A stretch of DNA of 22,184 nt, taken from the NCBI GenBank assembly GCA_035540915.1, contig DATLFQ010000193.1, forward strand, positions 1-22,184, given 5' to 3'. The DNA comes from DATLFQ01 sp035540915 (GTDB taxonomy: Bacteria > Actinomycetota > Acidimicrobiia > Acidimicrobiales > GCA-2861595). Both the position numbers and the translations under genes were made by a program. This document shows, in pieces, positions 7,274-14,631 of the stretch. How positions within the stretch are numbered: the stretch's first letter is position 1; each line of letters opens with the position of its first letter. Below the pieces are notes generated by a model. The model was not told the DNA's origin, ran no database searches, and was given only the letters and a program-made list of their open reading frames with translations.

Positions 7274-8686
7274 TCAGCGCGGCCCGGCGGACAGGGCGAC
7301 GGCGGCGGCGACGAGGGACAGCTGGGTGGCGGCCGACAGGTCGTCGGCGGCCGGATCGGCCAGGACGGCCTCCATGCGGGCGTGGGCCTCGTCCCATCGG
7401 CCCAGGGCGGACAGGGCCTCCACGGCCGCGAACCGCGGCGCAGCGGCCGCCGGCTCGTTGGCGCCGTCGTCGTCGGCCCAGTGGTCGAGGACCCGCTGGA
7501 CCAGCCGCCCGGCCGGGTCGGGGGTGCCGGCCCAGGGCCCCAGCCAGGCAGCCCGCAGGAGCGCCGGCTCGGCGGGCGCCTCCGGGAACCCCTCGGGCAG
7601 CCACTCCTCGAGCCGCGCCGCCGCTCGGCGCCAGGCCAGCGCTTCCGGGCTGAGCGGGTCCTCCGCCGCCTCCCAGGTGGCCAGCCGGTCGAGCACGTAC
7701 CAGGCGGCCAGGTCGTCGGGCACCGTCGAGGCCTCGGCCCAGTCCCCGGCCAGCCAATCTCCCACCCGGTAGAGGCCGTCCCACAGCGCCGGACCGGCGG
7801 GCTCGCCGCCGCGGCGGTCGGGCCGGACGGCGTCCACCAGGGCGACGTAGGCGGCCAACGAGGCGCGCGGCACGCCGTCGTCGCCCTCGACCGGGTCGCC
7901 GTCGAGGTCGGAGGCCGCCGGCAGGGGCGGCTCGCCGTCCTCCAGGACCTCCGACAGCCAACGCCGGCGGAGCGCGGCCTCGTCGAACAGCCCGAGGTCG
8001 GCCTCCAGGGCGGCCGCCCGGGCGACGTCGAGCAGCCGGCACACCGGTTCCACGGGGGAGCGCACCAGCGCGCCGGTCGACGCCTGCGTCAACGTGGCCA
8101 GCGTCAGCAGGCTCCGCCGGGCCCGCTCGGCGTGGAAGCCGTCGAAGGCCAGTTGGGCCAGGTGGGCCCGCCACGCACCCTCGGTCCGCTGGCGCAGGTC
8201 CTCGGCTGCCTCGACCGACAGCGGCTCACCCCGCCGGCCCGGTGGATCGACAGTCACCACCACCCGGTCCCCGGCCTGCAGTCGGGCGCCAGCGACGCCG
8301 TCCATCACCGGGAGCCCCGTCGAGATCACCGCCCCGCCGATGCCCAGGCCCGAGGAGAACACGACGTCGGGCCCGCCGCCCAGAACCTCGACGGCCAGGT
8401 CCACCACGCCCGAGAGCACCGTGGCGATGCGCACGATCCGCCCGGTGGGCAGGACGCCCGGCCCGGCCCAGGGCAGGAAGTCGACCAGCTCGGCCACCCC
8501 CTCGGGGGCCGGGAGGAGCGTGCGCAGGACGACGCCGTCGCGCGCCCAGGCCTGCTCCCCGGCCGGCGGCGCGCCGGCGGGTCCCACCCGCAGGGCGCGA
8601 CCCCGGGGATCACGCCGGCGGGTGAAGAGGGGGGTGGCGCCGAAGTCGAGCGGGCACCACCACTCGAGGGTGCCCGCAGCGCCCAC
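7274..8686 (-). CDS. GH15/trehalase-like protein, catalytic motifs not recognisable
   Basis: The N-terminal region (VGAAGTLEWWCPLDFGATPLF, then DFLPW and RIVRIA) is that of actinobacterial GH15 glucoamylase/trehalase-like proteins, including their beta-sandwich N-terminal domain. RSLLTLATLTQASTGALVRS aligns with the start of the (alpha/alpha)6 barrel. The strongly conserved block that should follow (GxRNWDYRYxWxRDA) is replaced by EPVCRLLDVARAAALEADLG, and no WE(V/E)RG-like acid motif is seen. At about 470 aa it is also much shorter than the usual ~600. It is therefore probably not an active glycosidase; a binding or scaffold role is possible. The first canonical start is GTG 8686, but homology (RLLGDRSSCAV) extends upstream to a CTG at 8728 that overlaps the greA stop. 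Close spacing suggests cotranscription with greA. Confidence 0.7.
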   Translation of the reverse strand: MGAAGTLEWWCPLDFGATPLFTRRRDPRGRALRVGPAGAPPAGEQAWARDGVVLRTLLPAPEGVAELVDFLPWAGPGVLPTGRIVRIATVLSGVVDLAVEVLGGGPDVVFSSGLGIGGAVISTGLPVMDGVAGARLQAGDRVVVTVDPPGRRGEPLSVEAAEDLRQRTEGAWRAHLAQLAFDGFHAERARRSLLTLATLTQASTGALVRSPVEPVCRLLDVARAAALEADLGLFDEAALRRRWLSEVLEDGEPPLPAASDLDGDPVEGDDGVPRASLAAYVALVDAVRPDRRGGEPAGPALWDGLYRVGDWLAGDWAEASTVPDDLAAWYVLDRLATWEAAEDPLSPEALAWRRAAARLEEWLPEGFPEAPAEPALLRAAWLGPWAGTPDPAGRLVQRVLDHWADDDGANEPAAAAPRFAAVEALSALGRWDEAHARMEAVLADPAADDLSAATQLSLVAAAVALSAGPR

Positions 8687-8724
8687 GACGGCGCAGCTGG
8701 AGCGGTCGCCGAGCAGGCGCCCGG

Positions 8725-9195
8725 TCAGGCGCCGACCTCGACGATCTCCACCTTCAACATGCCGCTCGGCGCCTCGTACTCGACCACGTCCCCGGGGCGG
8801 TGGCCGAGGAGGGCCTGGCCCAGCGGTGACCCGGGCGACACGATGGCGACCCCGGGCCGGCGTTCCTCGATGGAGCCCAGCAGGTAGCGCTCGATGTCGT
8901 CGTCGCCCTCGTAGCGCAGGCCGACGACCGAGCCGGCGGCGACGGTGCCGCCCGGCGCCGGGCCGCCGTCGACGATGGTCGCCGCGGCCAGCAGGGCCTC
9001 CAGCTGGCGTATGCGGGCCTCCATCTTCCCCTGGGCGTCCTTGGCCGCGTGGTAGTCGCCGTTCTCCGACAGGTCGCCCAGCTCGCGGGCCGCTTCGATG
9101 GCCCGGGCGATGTCGACGCGGCCGCGGGTGGTCAGGTCGTCGAGCTCGGTGCGAAGCCGGTCGTGCGCCTCACGCGACAGGATGGTCTCGCTCAT
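8725..9195 (-). CDS. greA: Transcription elongation factor GreA
   Basis: GreA enters the secondary channel of RNA polymerase and stimulates cleavage of backtracked RNA. The 156-aa length is typical. The N-terminal coiled coil ends in the signature ARELGDLSENGDYHAAKDAQ, with the acidic tip residues Asp41 and Glu44 intact, followed by GKMEARIRQLEALL. The C-terminal FKBP-like domain holds SPGSPLGQALLGHRPGDVVE. The ATG at 9195 has no Shine-Dalgarno sequence; a TAGCCT element lies exactly 6 nt upstream, which suggests a leaderless mRNA. The GH15-like gene follows on the same strand with essentially no gap. Confidence 0.97.
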   Translation of the reverse strand: MSETILSREAHDRLRTELDDLTTRGRVDIARAIEAARELGDLSENGDYHAAKDAQGKMEARIRQLEALLAAATIVDGGPAPGGTVAAGSVVGLRYEGDDDIERYLLGSIEERRPGVAIVSPGSPLGQALLGHRPGDVVEYEAPSGMLKVEIVEVGA

Positions 9196-9201
9196 GGCGC
9201 G

Positions 9202-9207
9202 AGGCTA
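9202..9207 (-). promoter_or_regulatory. Putative -10 element of greA (TAGCCT)
   Basis: TAGCCT on the minus strand matches TANNNT and is separated from the greA ATG by 6 nt (CGCGCC). This places the transcription start at or next to the A of the ATG. No ribosome-binding site is visible, in agreement with leaderless initiation. Confidence 0.5.
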
Positions 9208-9243
9208 ACGGCCCGCGTCGGCGACCATGTCGGCTCCGTCGCC

Positions 9244-10389
9244 TCACCGCCCGGCCAGTGCCTCCAGCATCGGCACCGCGTCCGTAGCCGGGGGGAGCGC
9301 AGCGACTTCGGCGGCGACGCGACCGGCGCACGCCCTGAACGACTCGTCGGCCAGCACCCGCTCGAGCGCGGCGGCCAGGCCGCCGACCGCCCCCGGCCCG
9401 CCTTCCAGCGCGATGCCGGCCCCCAGGGCGTGCACGCGGGCGGCGTTCTCGGGCTGGTCGGCGAACAGCGGCAGCACCACCATCGGCACCCCGGCCGCCA
9501 GGCCGGCCAGCGTCGTTCCGAAGCCACCGTGGCCGATCATGGCCCGGGCCGCGCCCATGACCTGGTCCTGCGGCCACCAGCGCTCCACGTGGACGTTGCC
9601 CGGGAGAGGGCCCAACTCGGCCGGGTCGGCCCGGTCGCCGACGGTGAGCAGGACGCGGGCCGGAAGGCCGGCCAGCGCGGTCACCACCTCGACGTACAGG
9701 CTCGGGAACAGGCCGAGGCCGGCTGCCACCGAGCCGAACGTCACGTAGACCAGCGGATCGTCGGCCACGGCCCACCAGTCGGGGAGCGAGGCCCCCGAGG
9801 GTGCGACGATGCCGTCGCGAAACCGAGCCGTCCCCTCGCGGGCTGGTTGGTCCGGATCCTCGAACGACGGCGGCACCAGCGAGACCTGCGGTGCCGACCG
9901 CAGCCCGGCGAGGCCGGACGTCGCGCCCAGCTCGACGAGCGGCTCCTCCCAGAGGTCGGTGGCCATGTGGTGGAACCACGCCAGCCCGATCGCCACCTGT
10001 GCGTGGGGGATGCCGGCCGCCTCGGCCACCAGGTAGGAGGACAGCTCGCAGGGCTCCCGCAGGACCAGGTCCGGCGGCCGGGCGGCCACCATCGCCTCCA
10101 TGCCGGGAAGAGCGGCGCCGGTGTCGAGCCGGCCGAACACCTCGGTGATGATCGTGGACCGCGCCTCGCCCGCGGGCAGGGCCGGCAGCCGGCGGAAGAC
10201 GGCCTCCAGGTCGACGGGCGGCACGTCCGGGAAGGGACGGTGGGGGAAGCCCGACCGCTCGACGGCGCCGGCGAAGCACTCGGGCGCGGCCACGTCCACC
10301 TCGTGGCCGGCATCACGGAGCGCGCGTGCGAACGGGAGCATGGGCCCGAGGTGGCCCGCCCCCGCCGTCGTCGCCACCAGTACCCGCAC
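9244..10389 (-). CDS. GT1-family (MGT/UGT-like) glycosyltransferase
   Basis: The 381-aa product is a GT-B fold transferase. The N-terminal acceptor domain starts RVLVATTAGAGHLGPMLPFA and the C-terminal nucleotide-sugar domain contains VYVTFGSVA. The donor-binding signature is HGGFGTTLAGLAAGVPMVVL, followed by PLFADQPENAARV. These are the hallmarks of macrolide and UDP-glycosyltransferase relatives that glycosylate small hydrophobic acceptors such as polyketides, flavonoids or carotenoids. No other secondary-metabolism genes lie nearby, so the acceptor is unknown. The GTG at 10389 has a G-rich (G7) Shine-Dalgarno stretch just upstream. A possible -10 (TAACTT, minus strand, 10441-10436) lies further up. 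The gene is divergent from the leuB leader and is followed 48 bp downstream by greA. Confidence 0.88.
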   Translation of the reverse strand: MRVLVATTAGAGHLGPMLPFARALRDAGHEVDVAAPECFAGAVERSGFPHRPFPDVPPVDLEAVFRRLPALPAGEARSTIITEVFGRLDTGAALPGMEAMVAARPPDLVLREPCELSSYLVAEAAGIPHAQVAIGLAWFHHMATDLWEEPLVELGATSGLAGLRSAPQVSLVPPSFEDPDQPAREGTARFRDGIVAPSGASLPDWWAVADDPLVYVTFGSVAAGLGLFPSLYVEVVTALAGLPARVLLTVGDRADPAELGPLPGNVHVERWWPQDQVMGAARAMIGHGGFGTTLAGLAAGVPMVVLPLFADQPENAARVHALGAGIALEGGPGAVGGLAAALERVLADESFRACAGRVAAEVAALPPATDAVPMLEALAGR

Positions 10390-10473
10390 GATGCCCCCCC
10401 GGCCGTGACGCGCCGGCCGCCCGGCGCGGCGCCCGAAGTTATCCGCCTAGTAGCGCCACCCCCGGGCGGCGCC

Positions 10474-10479
10474 TACACT
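10474..10479 (+). promoter_or_regulatory. Putative -10 element of the leuB operon (TACACT)
   Basis: TACACT matches TANNNT and lies 7 nt before a GTG at 10487 that opens a 10-codon ORF. This is the likely promoter of the leuB-ilvE-cimA operon, giving a leader of about 130 nt before leuB. Confidence 0.5.
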
Positions 10480-10486
10480 TCCGCCA

Positions 10487-10519
10487 GTGCCGTCCACGCC
10501 GGTAGCCGCCATTCAGTAG
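10487..10519 (+). CDS. Putative attenuator leader peptide (MPSTPVAAIQ)
   Basis: A GTG start 7 nt after a TACACT -10 element opens a 10-codon ORF ending in TAG at 10517-10519. The peptide reads MPSTPVAAIQ. It contains Val as GTA and Ile as ATT, codons that are very rare in this G/C-ending genome, and it lies upstream of genes for leucine, isoleucine and valine synthesis. Its stop codon overlaps the first base pairs of the hairpin at 10518-10544. Translation is inferred; there is no Shine-Dalgarno sequence, so it would be leaderless. It could also be a chance ORF. Confidence 0.45.
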   Translation: MPSTPVAAIQ

Positions 10520-10544
10520 CGCACGCCGGTGGCTGGCGTGCGCT
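10518..10544 (+). promoter_or_regulatory. Leader hairpin upstream of the leuB attenuator
   Basis: A perfect 10-bp stem forms between AGCGCACGCC (10518-10527) and GGCGTGCGCT (10535-10544), with the loop GGTGGCT. The loop bases GGTGG are complementary to CCACC (10555-10559) in the 5' arm of the terminator, so a competing pairing is possible. CACGCC in this stem also occurs in the leader ORF (10495-10500). Confidence 0.55.
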
Positions 10545-10548
10545 CCTC

Positions 10549-10576
10549 GACCGTCCACCTGTGTGGGCGGTCTTTT
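10549..10576 (+). terminator. Intrinsic terminator in the leuB leader (attenuator)
   Basis: GACCGTCCAC (10549-10558) pairs with GTGGGCGGTC (10563-10572) over 10 bp, including one G-U pair, with the loop CTGT. The run TCTTTTCATTT follows directly. This is the only classic U-tract terminator seen in the window. No plus-strand gene precedes it: the upstream gene runs the other way from 10389. It can therefore only act on transcripts heading into leuB, as an attenuator. Confidence 0.8.
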
Positions 10577-10615
10577 CATTTCCCGGACCGTTCTCGACGC
10601 AGGAGCTCCCCGAAC

Positions 10616-11590
10616 ATGACCCACTCGGTCGCCGTCATCGGCGGCGACGGCATCGGCCCCGAGGTGGTGGCCGAGGCGCTCAAGGTGGTCGCCGCGGCGG
10701 GCGTCCGCCTGGACACGGCCGCCTACGACCTGGGCGGGGCACGCTACCTGCGGACCGGCGAGGTGCTGCCCGACACGGTGCTGGCCGAGCTGGCCGGCGT
10801 CGACGCCATCCTGCTCGGGGCGGTCGGCACGCCCGACGTTCCGCCCGGGGTGGTGGAGCGGGGCCTGCTGCTGCGCCTGCGCTTCGAGCTGGACCTGTAC
10901 GTGAACCTGCGCCCCATGGAGGGCGGCCGGCTGGACTGCACCGTCGTCCGGGAGAACACCGAGGGCAGTTACACCGGCGAGGGCGGCGTGCTGCGCCGGC
11001 GGACCCCGCACGAGGTGGCCACCCAGGGCTCGGTCAACACCCGCCACGGTGTCGAGCGATGCCTGCGCTTCGCCTTCGAGTTGGCCTCGGGCCGGTCTCG
11101 GCGCCATCTCACCCTGGTGCACAAGACCAACGTCCTCACCTACGCCGGCGACCTGTGGCAGCGGGCCTGCACCGAGGTGGCCGCCGACTACCCCGACGTG
11201 GCGACGGCCTACGACCACGTGGACGCCGCCTGCGTCCACCTGGTGGAGCGGCCGGAGCGCTACGACGTGGTCGTGACGGACAACCTGTTCGGCGACATCC
11301 TGACGGACCTGGGCGGTGCGCTGGCCGGCGGCATCGGGCTGGCCGCCTCCGCCAACCTGAACCCGGCCCGGACGGGGCCGTCGCTGTTCGAGCCGGTCCA
11401 CGGCTCGGCCCCCGACATCGTCGGGACGGGCCGGGCCAACCCCCTGGCCGCCATCCGGTCGGCGGCCATGATGCTCGAGTTCCTGGGCGAGGCGGAGGCC
11501 GCCGCCCGCATCACCAAAGCCGTCACCGAGGCGGCCTCGCTCTCGGGGACGACATCGCAGCTGGGCGACGCCGTCGCAGAAAGGGTGTAG
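10616..11590 (+). CDS. leuB: 3-isopropylmalate dehydrogenase
   Basis: LeuB oxidatively decarboxylates 3-isopropylmalate with NAD+ in leucine synthesis and can process erythro-3-methylmalate in the citramalate route to isoleucine. The 324-aa length is that of the short actinobacterial type. The N-terminus SVAVIGGDGIGPEVVAEAL, the substrate-binding VVRENTEGSYTGEGG, the metal-binding VVTDNLFGDILTDLGG and the NAD-binding EPVHGSAPDIVGTGRANPLA are all present. The ATG at 10616 has AGGAG at 10601-10605. The gene heads an operon with ilvE (3 bp gap), cimA and one further gene. An intrinsic terminator 40 nt before the start indicates attenuation control. Confidence 0.97.
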   Translation: MTHSVAVIGGDGIGPEVVAEALKVVAAAGVRLDTAAYDLGGARYLRTGEVLPDTVLAELAGVDAILLGAVGTPDVPPGVVERGLLLRLRFELDLYVNLRPMEGGRLDCTVVRENTEGSYTGEGGVLRRRTPHEVATQGSVNTRHGVERCLRFAFELASGRSRRHLTLVHKTNVLTYAGDLWQRACTEVAADYPDVATAYDHVDAACVHLVERPERYDVVVTDNLFGDILTDLGGALAGGIGLAASANLNPARTGPSLFEPVHGSAPDIVGTGRANPLAAIRSAAMMLEFLGEAEAAARITKAVTEAASLSGTTSQLGDAVAERV

Positions 11591-11593
11591 ATC

Positions 11594-12514
11594 GTGCCGC
11601 TTCAGAAGGTCGACAAGATCTGGATGGACGGTCGCCTGGTGGACTGGGACGACGCCAAGGTCCACGTCCTGACCCACTCGCTCCACTACGGGTGCGGCGT
11701 GTTCGAGGGCATCCGGGCCTACGGGACGGCCCAGGGCCCGGCGGTCTTCCGCCTGACCGAGCACATCGAGCGGCTGTTCAACAGCGCCCGCATCTTCCTG
11801 CTCGACATCCCGTTCTCGCCCGAGGAGCTGGTGGCGGCCACCAAGGAGACCATCCGGGCCAGCGGGCTGACCGAGTCCATCTACATCCGGCCGATCGCCT
11901 TCCTGGGCTACGGCGAGATGGGTCTCAACCCGCTGCCGTGCCCGGTCAGCGTGGCCATCGCGGTGTGGCCCTGGGGGAGCTATCTGGGCGACGACGGCGT
12001 GGCCAACGGCGTGCGGATGAAGATCAGCTCCTGGCAGCGCCACGACCCCAACGCGATGCCCCCGGCGGCCAAGGGCACCGGCATGTACATCAACTCGTCC
12101 ATGGCCAAGGTCGAGGCGCTCAAGGCCGGCTACGACGAGGCCATCCTGCTGTCGCCGCAGGGCTATGTCAGCGAGTGCACCGGCGAGAACATCTTCATCG
12201 TCAAGCGCGGCCGCATCATCACCCCCCCGACCAGCGCGGGCGCCCTGGAGGGCATCACCCAGGACTCGGTGATGACCATCGCCCGCGACCTCGGCTTCGA
12301 GTGCGAGGTCGGCAACCTCCTGCGCAGCGACCTCTACACCGCCGACGAGGCCTTCCTTTCCGGCACCGCTGCCGAGGTGGTGCCCATCCGGTCGGTCGAC
12401 GACCGCGTGATCGGCGACCCGGGTCCCATCACCCGCCAGATCCAGGACGTGTTCTTCGCCACGGTGCGCGGCGAGGTCGACCGCTACAAGGACTGGCTCG
12501 AGCATGTCGGGTAG
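11594..12514 (+). CDS. ilvE: Branched-chain amino-acid aminotransferase
   Basis: IlvE is the PLP enzyme that makes leucine, isoleucine and valine from their 2-oxo acids with glutamate as donor. This is a 306-aa class IV aminotransferase of the E. coli IlvE type. Lys160 in PPAAKGTGMYINSS is the expected Schiff-base lysine. Other family blocks are HSLHYGCGVFEGIRAY, YVSECTGENIFIVK, GALEGITQDSVMTIARDLG and DEAFLSGTAAEVVPIRSVD. The GTG at 11594 follows GAAAGGG with about 8 nt spacing, 3 bp after the leuB stop. The 3' end overlaps cimA by 11 bp. Its place between leuB and cimA fits a branched-chain role. Confidence 0.97.
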   Translation: MPLQKVDKIWMDGRLVDWDDAKVHVLTHSLHYGCGVFEGIRAYGTAQGPAVFRLTEHIERLFNSARIFLLDIPFSPEELVAATKETIRASGLTESIYIRPIAFLGYGEMGLNPLPCPVSVAIAVWPWGSYLGDDGVANGVRMKISSWQRHDPNAMPPAAKGTGMYINSSMAKVEALKAGYDEAILLSPQGYVSECTGENIFIVKRGRIITPPTSAGALEGITQDSVMTIARDLGFECEVGNLLRSDLYTADEAFLSGTAAEVVPIRSVDDRVIGDPGPITRQIQDVFFATVRGEVDRYKDWLEHVG

Positions 12515-14117
12515 CCACGGCCACGCCGCTCTCCCCGCGCTCCCGGCGGCCGTCGACATCTACGACACGACCCTGCGCGACGGCAGCCAGCAGGAGGGCC
12601 TGTCGCTCACCGTCGACGACAAGCTGCGGGTGGCGGCGCAGCTGGACCACCTGGGCGTGGCCTACATCGAGGGGGGATGGCCGGGGGCCAATCCCAAGGA
12701 CGAGGAGTTCTTCCGGCGGGCGCCGACGGAGCTGAAGCTGTCGACCGCGACGCTGGTGGCCTTCGGCTCGACCCGGCGGCCGGCCACCCCGGCGCACCGG
12801 GACGAGGTGCTGCGCAACCTGGTGGCGGCCGGCACGCCGGCGGTGTGCATCTTCGGCAAGTCGTGGGACCGCCACGTGACCGAGGCCCTGCGCACCGATC
12901 TCGACGAGGGCGTGGCGATGGCCCGCGACTCGGTGGCCTTCCTTCGCTCGTCGGGCCTGGAGGTGTTCTTCGACGCCGAGCACTTCTTCGACGGCTACAA
13001 GTCCGACCCGGCCTTCGCCCTGTCGGTGCTGCGGGCGGCCGAAGGGGCCGGAGCCCGGACGCTGGTCCTGTGCGACACCAACGGCGGCACGCTGCCCCAC
13101 GAGGTGGAGGAGATCGTCGCCGCCGTGCGGCCGCAGGTCTCGGCCGAGATCGGGCTGCACTTCCACAACGACGGCGGCTGCGGGGTGGCGAACACCATCA
13201 CCGGCGTGCGGGCCGGCGCCACCCACGTGCAGGGCTGCATCAACGGCTACGGCGAGCGCACGGGCAACGCCGACCTGTGCGCCGCCATCCCGAACCTGTC
13301 CCTCAAGCTGCGGGTGCGGACGATCGCCCCGGAGCGGTTGGAGCGCCTCACCCCGGTGGCCCACCACATCGCCGAGCTGGTCAACGTGGCGCCGCATCCC
13401 CAACAGCCCTACGTGGGCCAGTCGGCGTTCACCCACAAGGCGGGCGTCCACGCGTCGGCCATCGCCCGCGGCCCGGACCTGTACGAGCACGTACCGCCCG
13501 ACACCGTCGGCAACGGCACCCGCTTCGTGGTCAGCGAGCTGGCGGGTCGCTCCACCGTCCAGTTGAAGGCCGAGGAGCTGGGGCTGGATTTGGAGTCGGC
13601 CGCCGTGGTCGACGTCCTCGACCGGCTCAAGGACCTGGAGCACCGGGGCTACCACTTCGAGGTGGCGGACGGGTCGCTGGAGCTGCTGATGCGCGGAGCG
13701 GGCGGGTGGAAGCAGGGCTTCTTCCGGCTGGAGTCGTTCCGGGTCATCACCGAGCAGCGCGAGGACGGCGGCTTCGTCACCGAGGCGACCATCAAGGTGC
13801 ACGTGGGGGACGAGCGCCTGGTGGCGACCGCCGAGGGGAACGGGCCGGTCAACGCCTTGGACGGCGCGCTGCGCAAGGCCGTCGGGCCGCACTTCCCGTC
13901 CCTGGCCCAGCTGCACCTGACCGACTACAAGGTGCGGGTGCTCGACACGTCACGGGGCACCGGTGCGGTCACCCGGGTCCTGGTGGACACCACCGACGGC
14001 GAGCGGTCCTGGAGCACCATCGGCGTGTCGGAGAACATCATCGAGGCGTCGTGGCAGGCGCTGGCCGACAGCATCGTCTACGGCCTGCTGCACGCCCACG
14101 ACCAGGAGAGAACCTGA
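12504..14117 (+). CDS. cimA: (R)-citramalate synthase
   Basis: CimA condenses pyruvate with acetyl-CoA to (R)-citramalate, the first step of the threonine-independent route to isoleucine. The 537-aa product has the DRE-TIM barrel signature DIYDTTLRDGSQQEGLSLTV, with catalytic Arg25 and metal ligand Asp26. The IEGGWPGANPKDEEFF block is characteristic of citramalate synthase rather than isopropylmalate synthase. The metal-binding HFHND (His219, His221) and NGYGERTGNADL follow. The C-terminal LeuA-type allosteric domain (about 420-530) suggests feedback inhibition, normally by isoleucine. The ATG at 12504 lies inside ilvE (11-bp overlap) with only a weak ribosome-binding site, consistent with translational coupling. 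The next gene begins in a TGATG overlap with the cimA stop. Confidence 0.95.
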   Translation: MSGSHGHAALPALPAAVDIYDTTLRDGSQQEGLSLTVDDKLRVAAQLDHLGVAYIEGGWPGANPKDEEFFRRAPTELKLSTATLVAFGSTRRPATPAHRDEVLRNLVAAGTPAVCIFGKSWDRHVTEALRTDLDEGVAMARDSVAFLRSSGLEVFFDAEHFFDGYKSDPAFALSVLRAAEGAGARTLVLCDTNGGTLPHEVEEIVAAVRPQVSAEIGLHFHNDGGCGVANTITGVRAGATHVQGCINGYGERTGNADLCAAIPNLSLKLRVRTIAPERLERLTPVAHHIAELVNVAPHPQQPYVGQSAFTHKAGVHASAIARGPDLYEHVPPDTVGNGTRFVVSELAGRSTVQLKAEELGLDLESAAVVDVLDRLKDLEHRGYHFEVADGSLELLMRGAGGWKQGFFRLESFRVITEQREDGGFVTEATIKVHVGDERLVATAEGNGPVNALDGALRKAVGPHFPSLAQLHLTDYKVRVLDTSRGTGAVTRVLVDTTDGERSWSTIGVSENIIEASWQALADSIVYGLLHAHDQERT

Positions 14118-14626
14118 TGGCCCAGCCGGAGTACGTACCCCTGACGCCGGCCGACCGCGTCCGCCCGTCGGACCGTCTGCCACCCCACGGCGGCTGGCGC
14201 CAGGACCGCCCGGCCGAGATCACCGAGGTGGACGAGCACCTCGGGCGCCGGCGCGGCACGCCCGGTCCCGACCAGGGCTACGGGCTGACGCTGGCCAAGC
14301 GGTTCGAGGACCGCCTGCAGCTGGCGCCCGGCGAGCACGTCGAGGACGCGGTCGCCGGGTGCCTGGGCGTCGGGCTGCGCCGGGCGTCGCTGTTCCGCCG
14401 GGCCCCGGTCGTCCACGACCTCGACCTGGCCTTCACGCTGTGGGGGTTCCTGGGCGACGCCCCCGACGACCTGATCGAGTACCGCGCCCCGCTCTTCCGC
14501 TCCGCCGCCCACCACTACTGGGACCAGCGCCGCATCGCCGACAAGGTCCTGGAGTCCACCCTGCGCTCCACCCCCGTCGCCGTCCGCGCCCAGCTGGCCG
14601 ACTGGCGCAGCCTCCTCGTCGGGTGA
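14117..14626 (+). CDS. Uncharacterised protein, last gene of the leuB-ilvE-cimA operon
   Basis: The 169-aa soluble product has no domain I can name. Conserved-looking blocks include PDQGYGLTLAKRFEDRLQLA, GEHVEDAVAGCLGVGLRRAS, VHDLDLAFTLWGFLGDAPDD and AAHHYWDQRRIADKV. There is no signal peptide or membrane helix. The basic, proline-rich first 50 residues look flexible; the rest looks helical. The ATG at 14117 overlaps the cimA stop (TGATG) and is preceded by AGGAGAG, so it is translated with the branched-chain operon. A large hairpin begins 6 nt after its stop. I believe similar proteins occur in related genomes, but that is from memory. A role in branched-chain metabolism is inferred only from position. 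Confidence 0.8.
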   Translation: MAQPEYVPLTPADRVRPSDRLPPHGGWRQDRPAEITEVDEHLGRRRGTPGPDQGYGLTLAKRFEDRLQLAPGEHVEDAVAGCLGVGLRRASLFRRAPVVHDLDLAFTLWGFLGDAPDDLIEYRAPLFRSAAHHYWDQRRIADKVLESTLRSTPVAVRAQLADWRSLLVG

Positions 14627-14631
14627 CCCTG

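Noticed and set aside
5247..8174. 975-codon open frame on the minus strand across the Kelch and hydrolase genes
   Set aside because: Composition is that of an out-of-frame shadow; the real genes with signal peptides, catalytic motifs and Kelch blades lie in other frames.
10487..10576. T-box riboswitch in the leuB leader
   Set aside because: GGTGG occurs in the first hairpin, but the leader is too short (about 130 nt), and no full AGGGTGGNACCGCG-type T-box or specifier-loop stem I structure is visible.
10439..12559. Minus-strand open frame antisense to leuB and ilvE
   Set aside because: Rich in Gly, Gln, His and Val with no family motifs, while leuB and ilvE are unmistakable on the plus strand.
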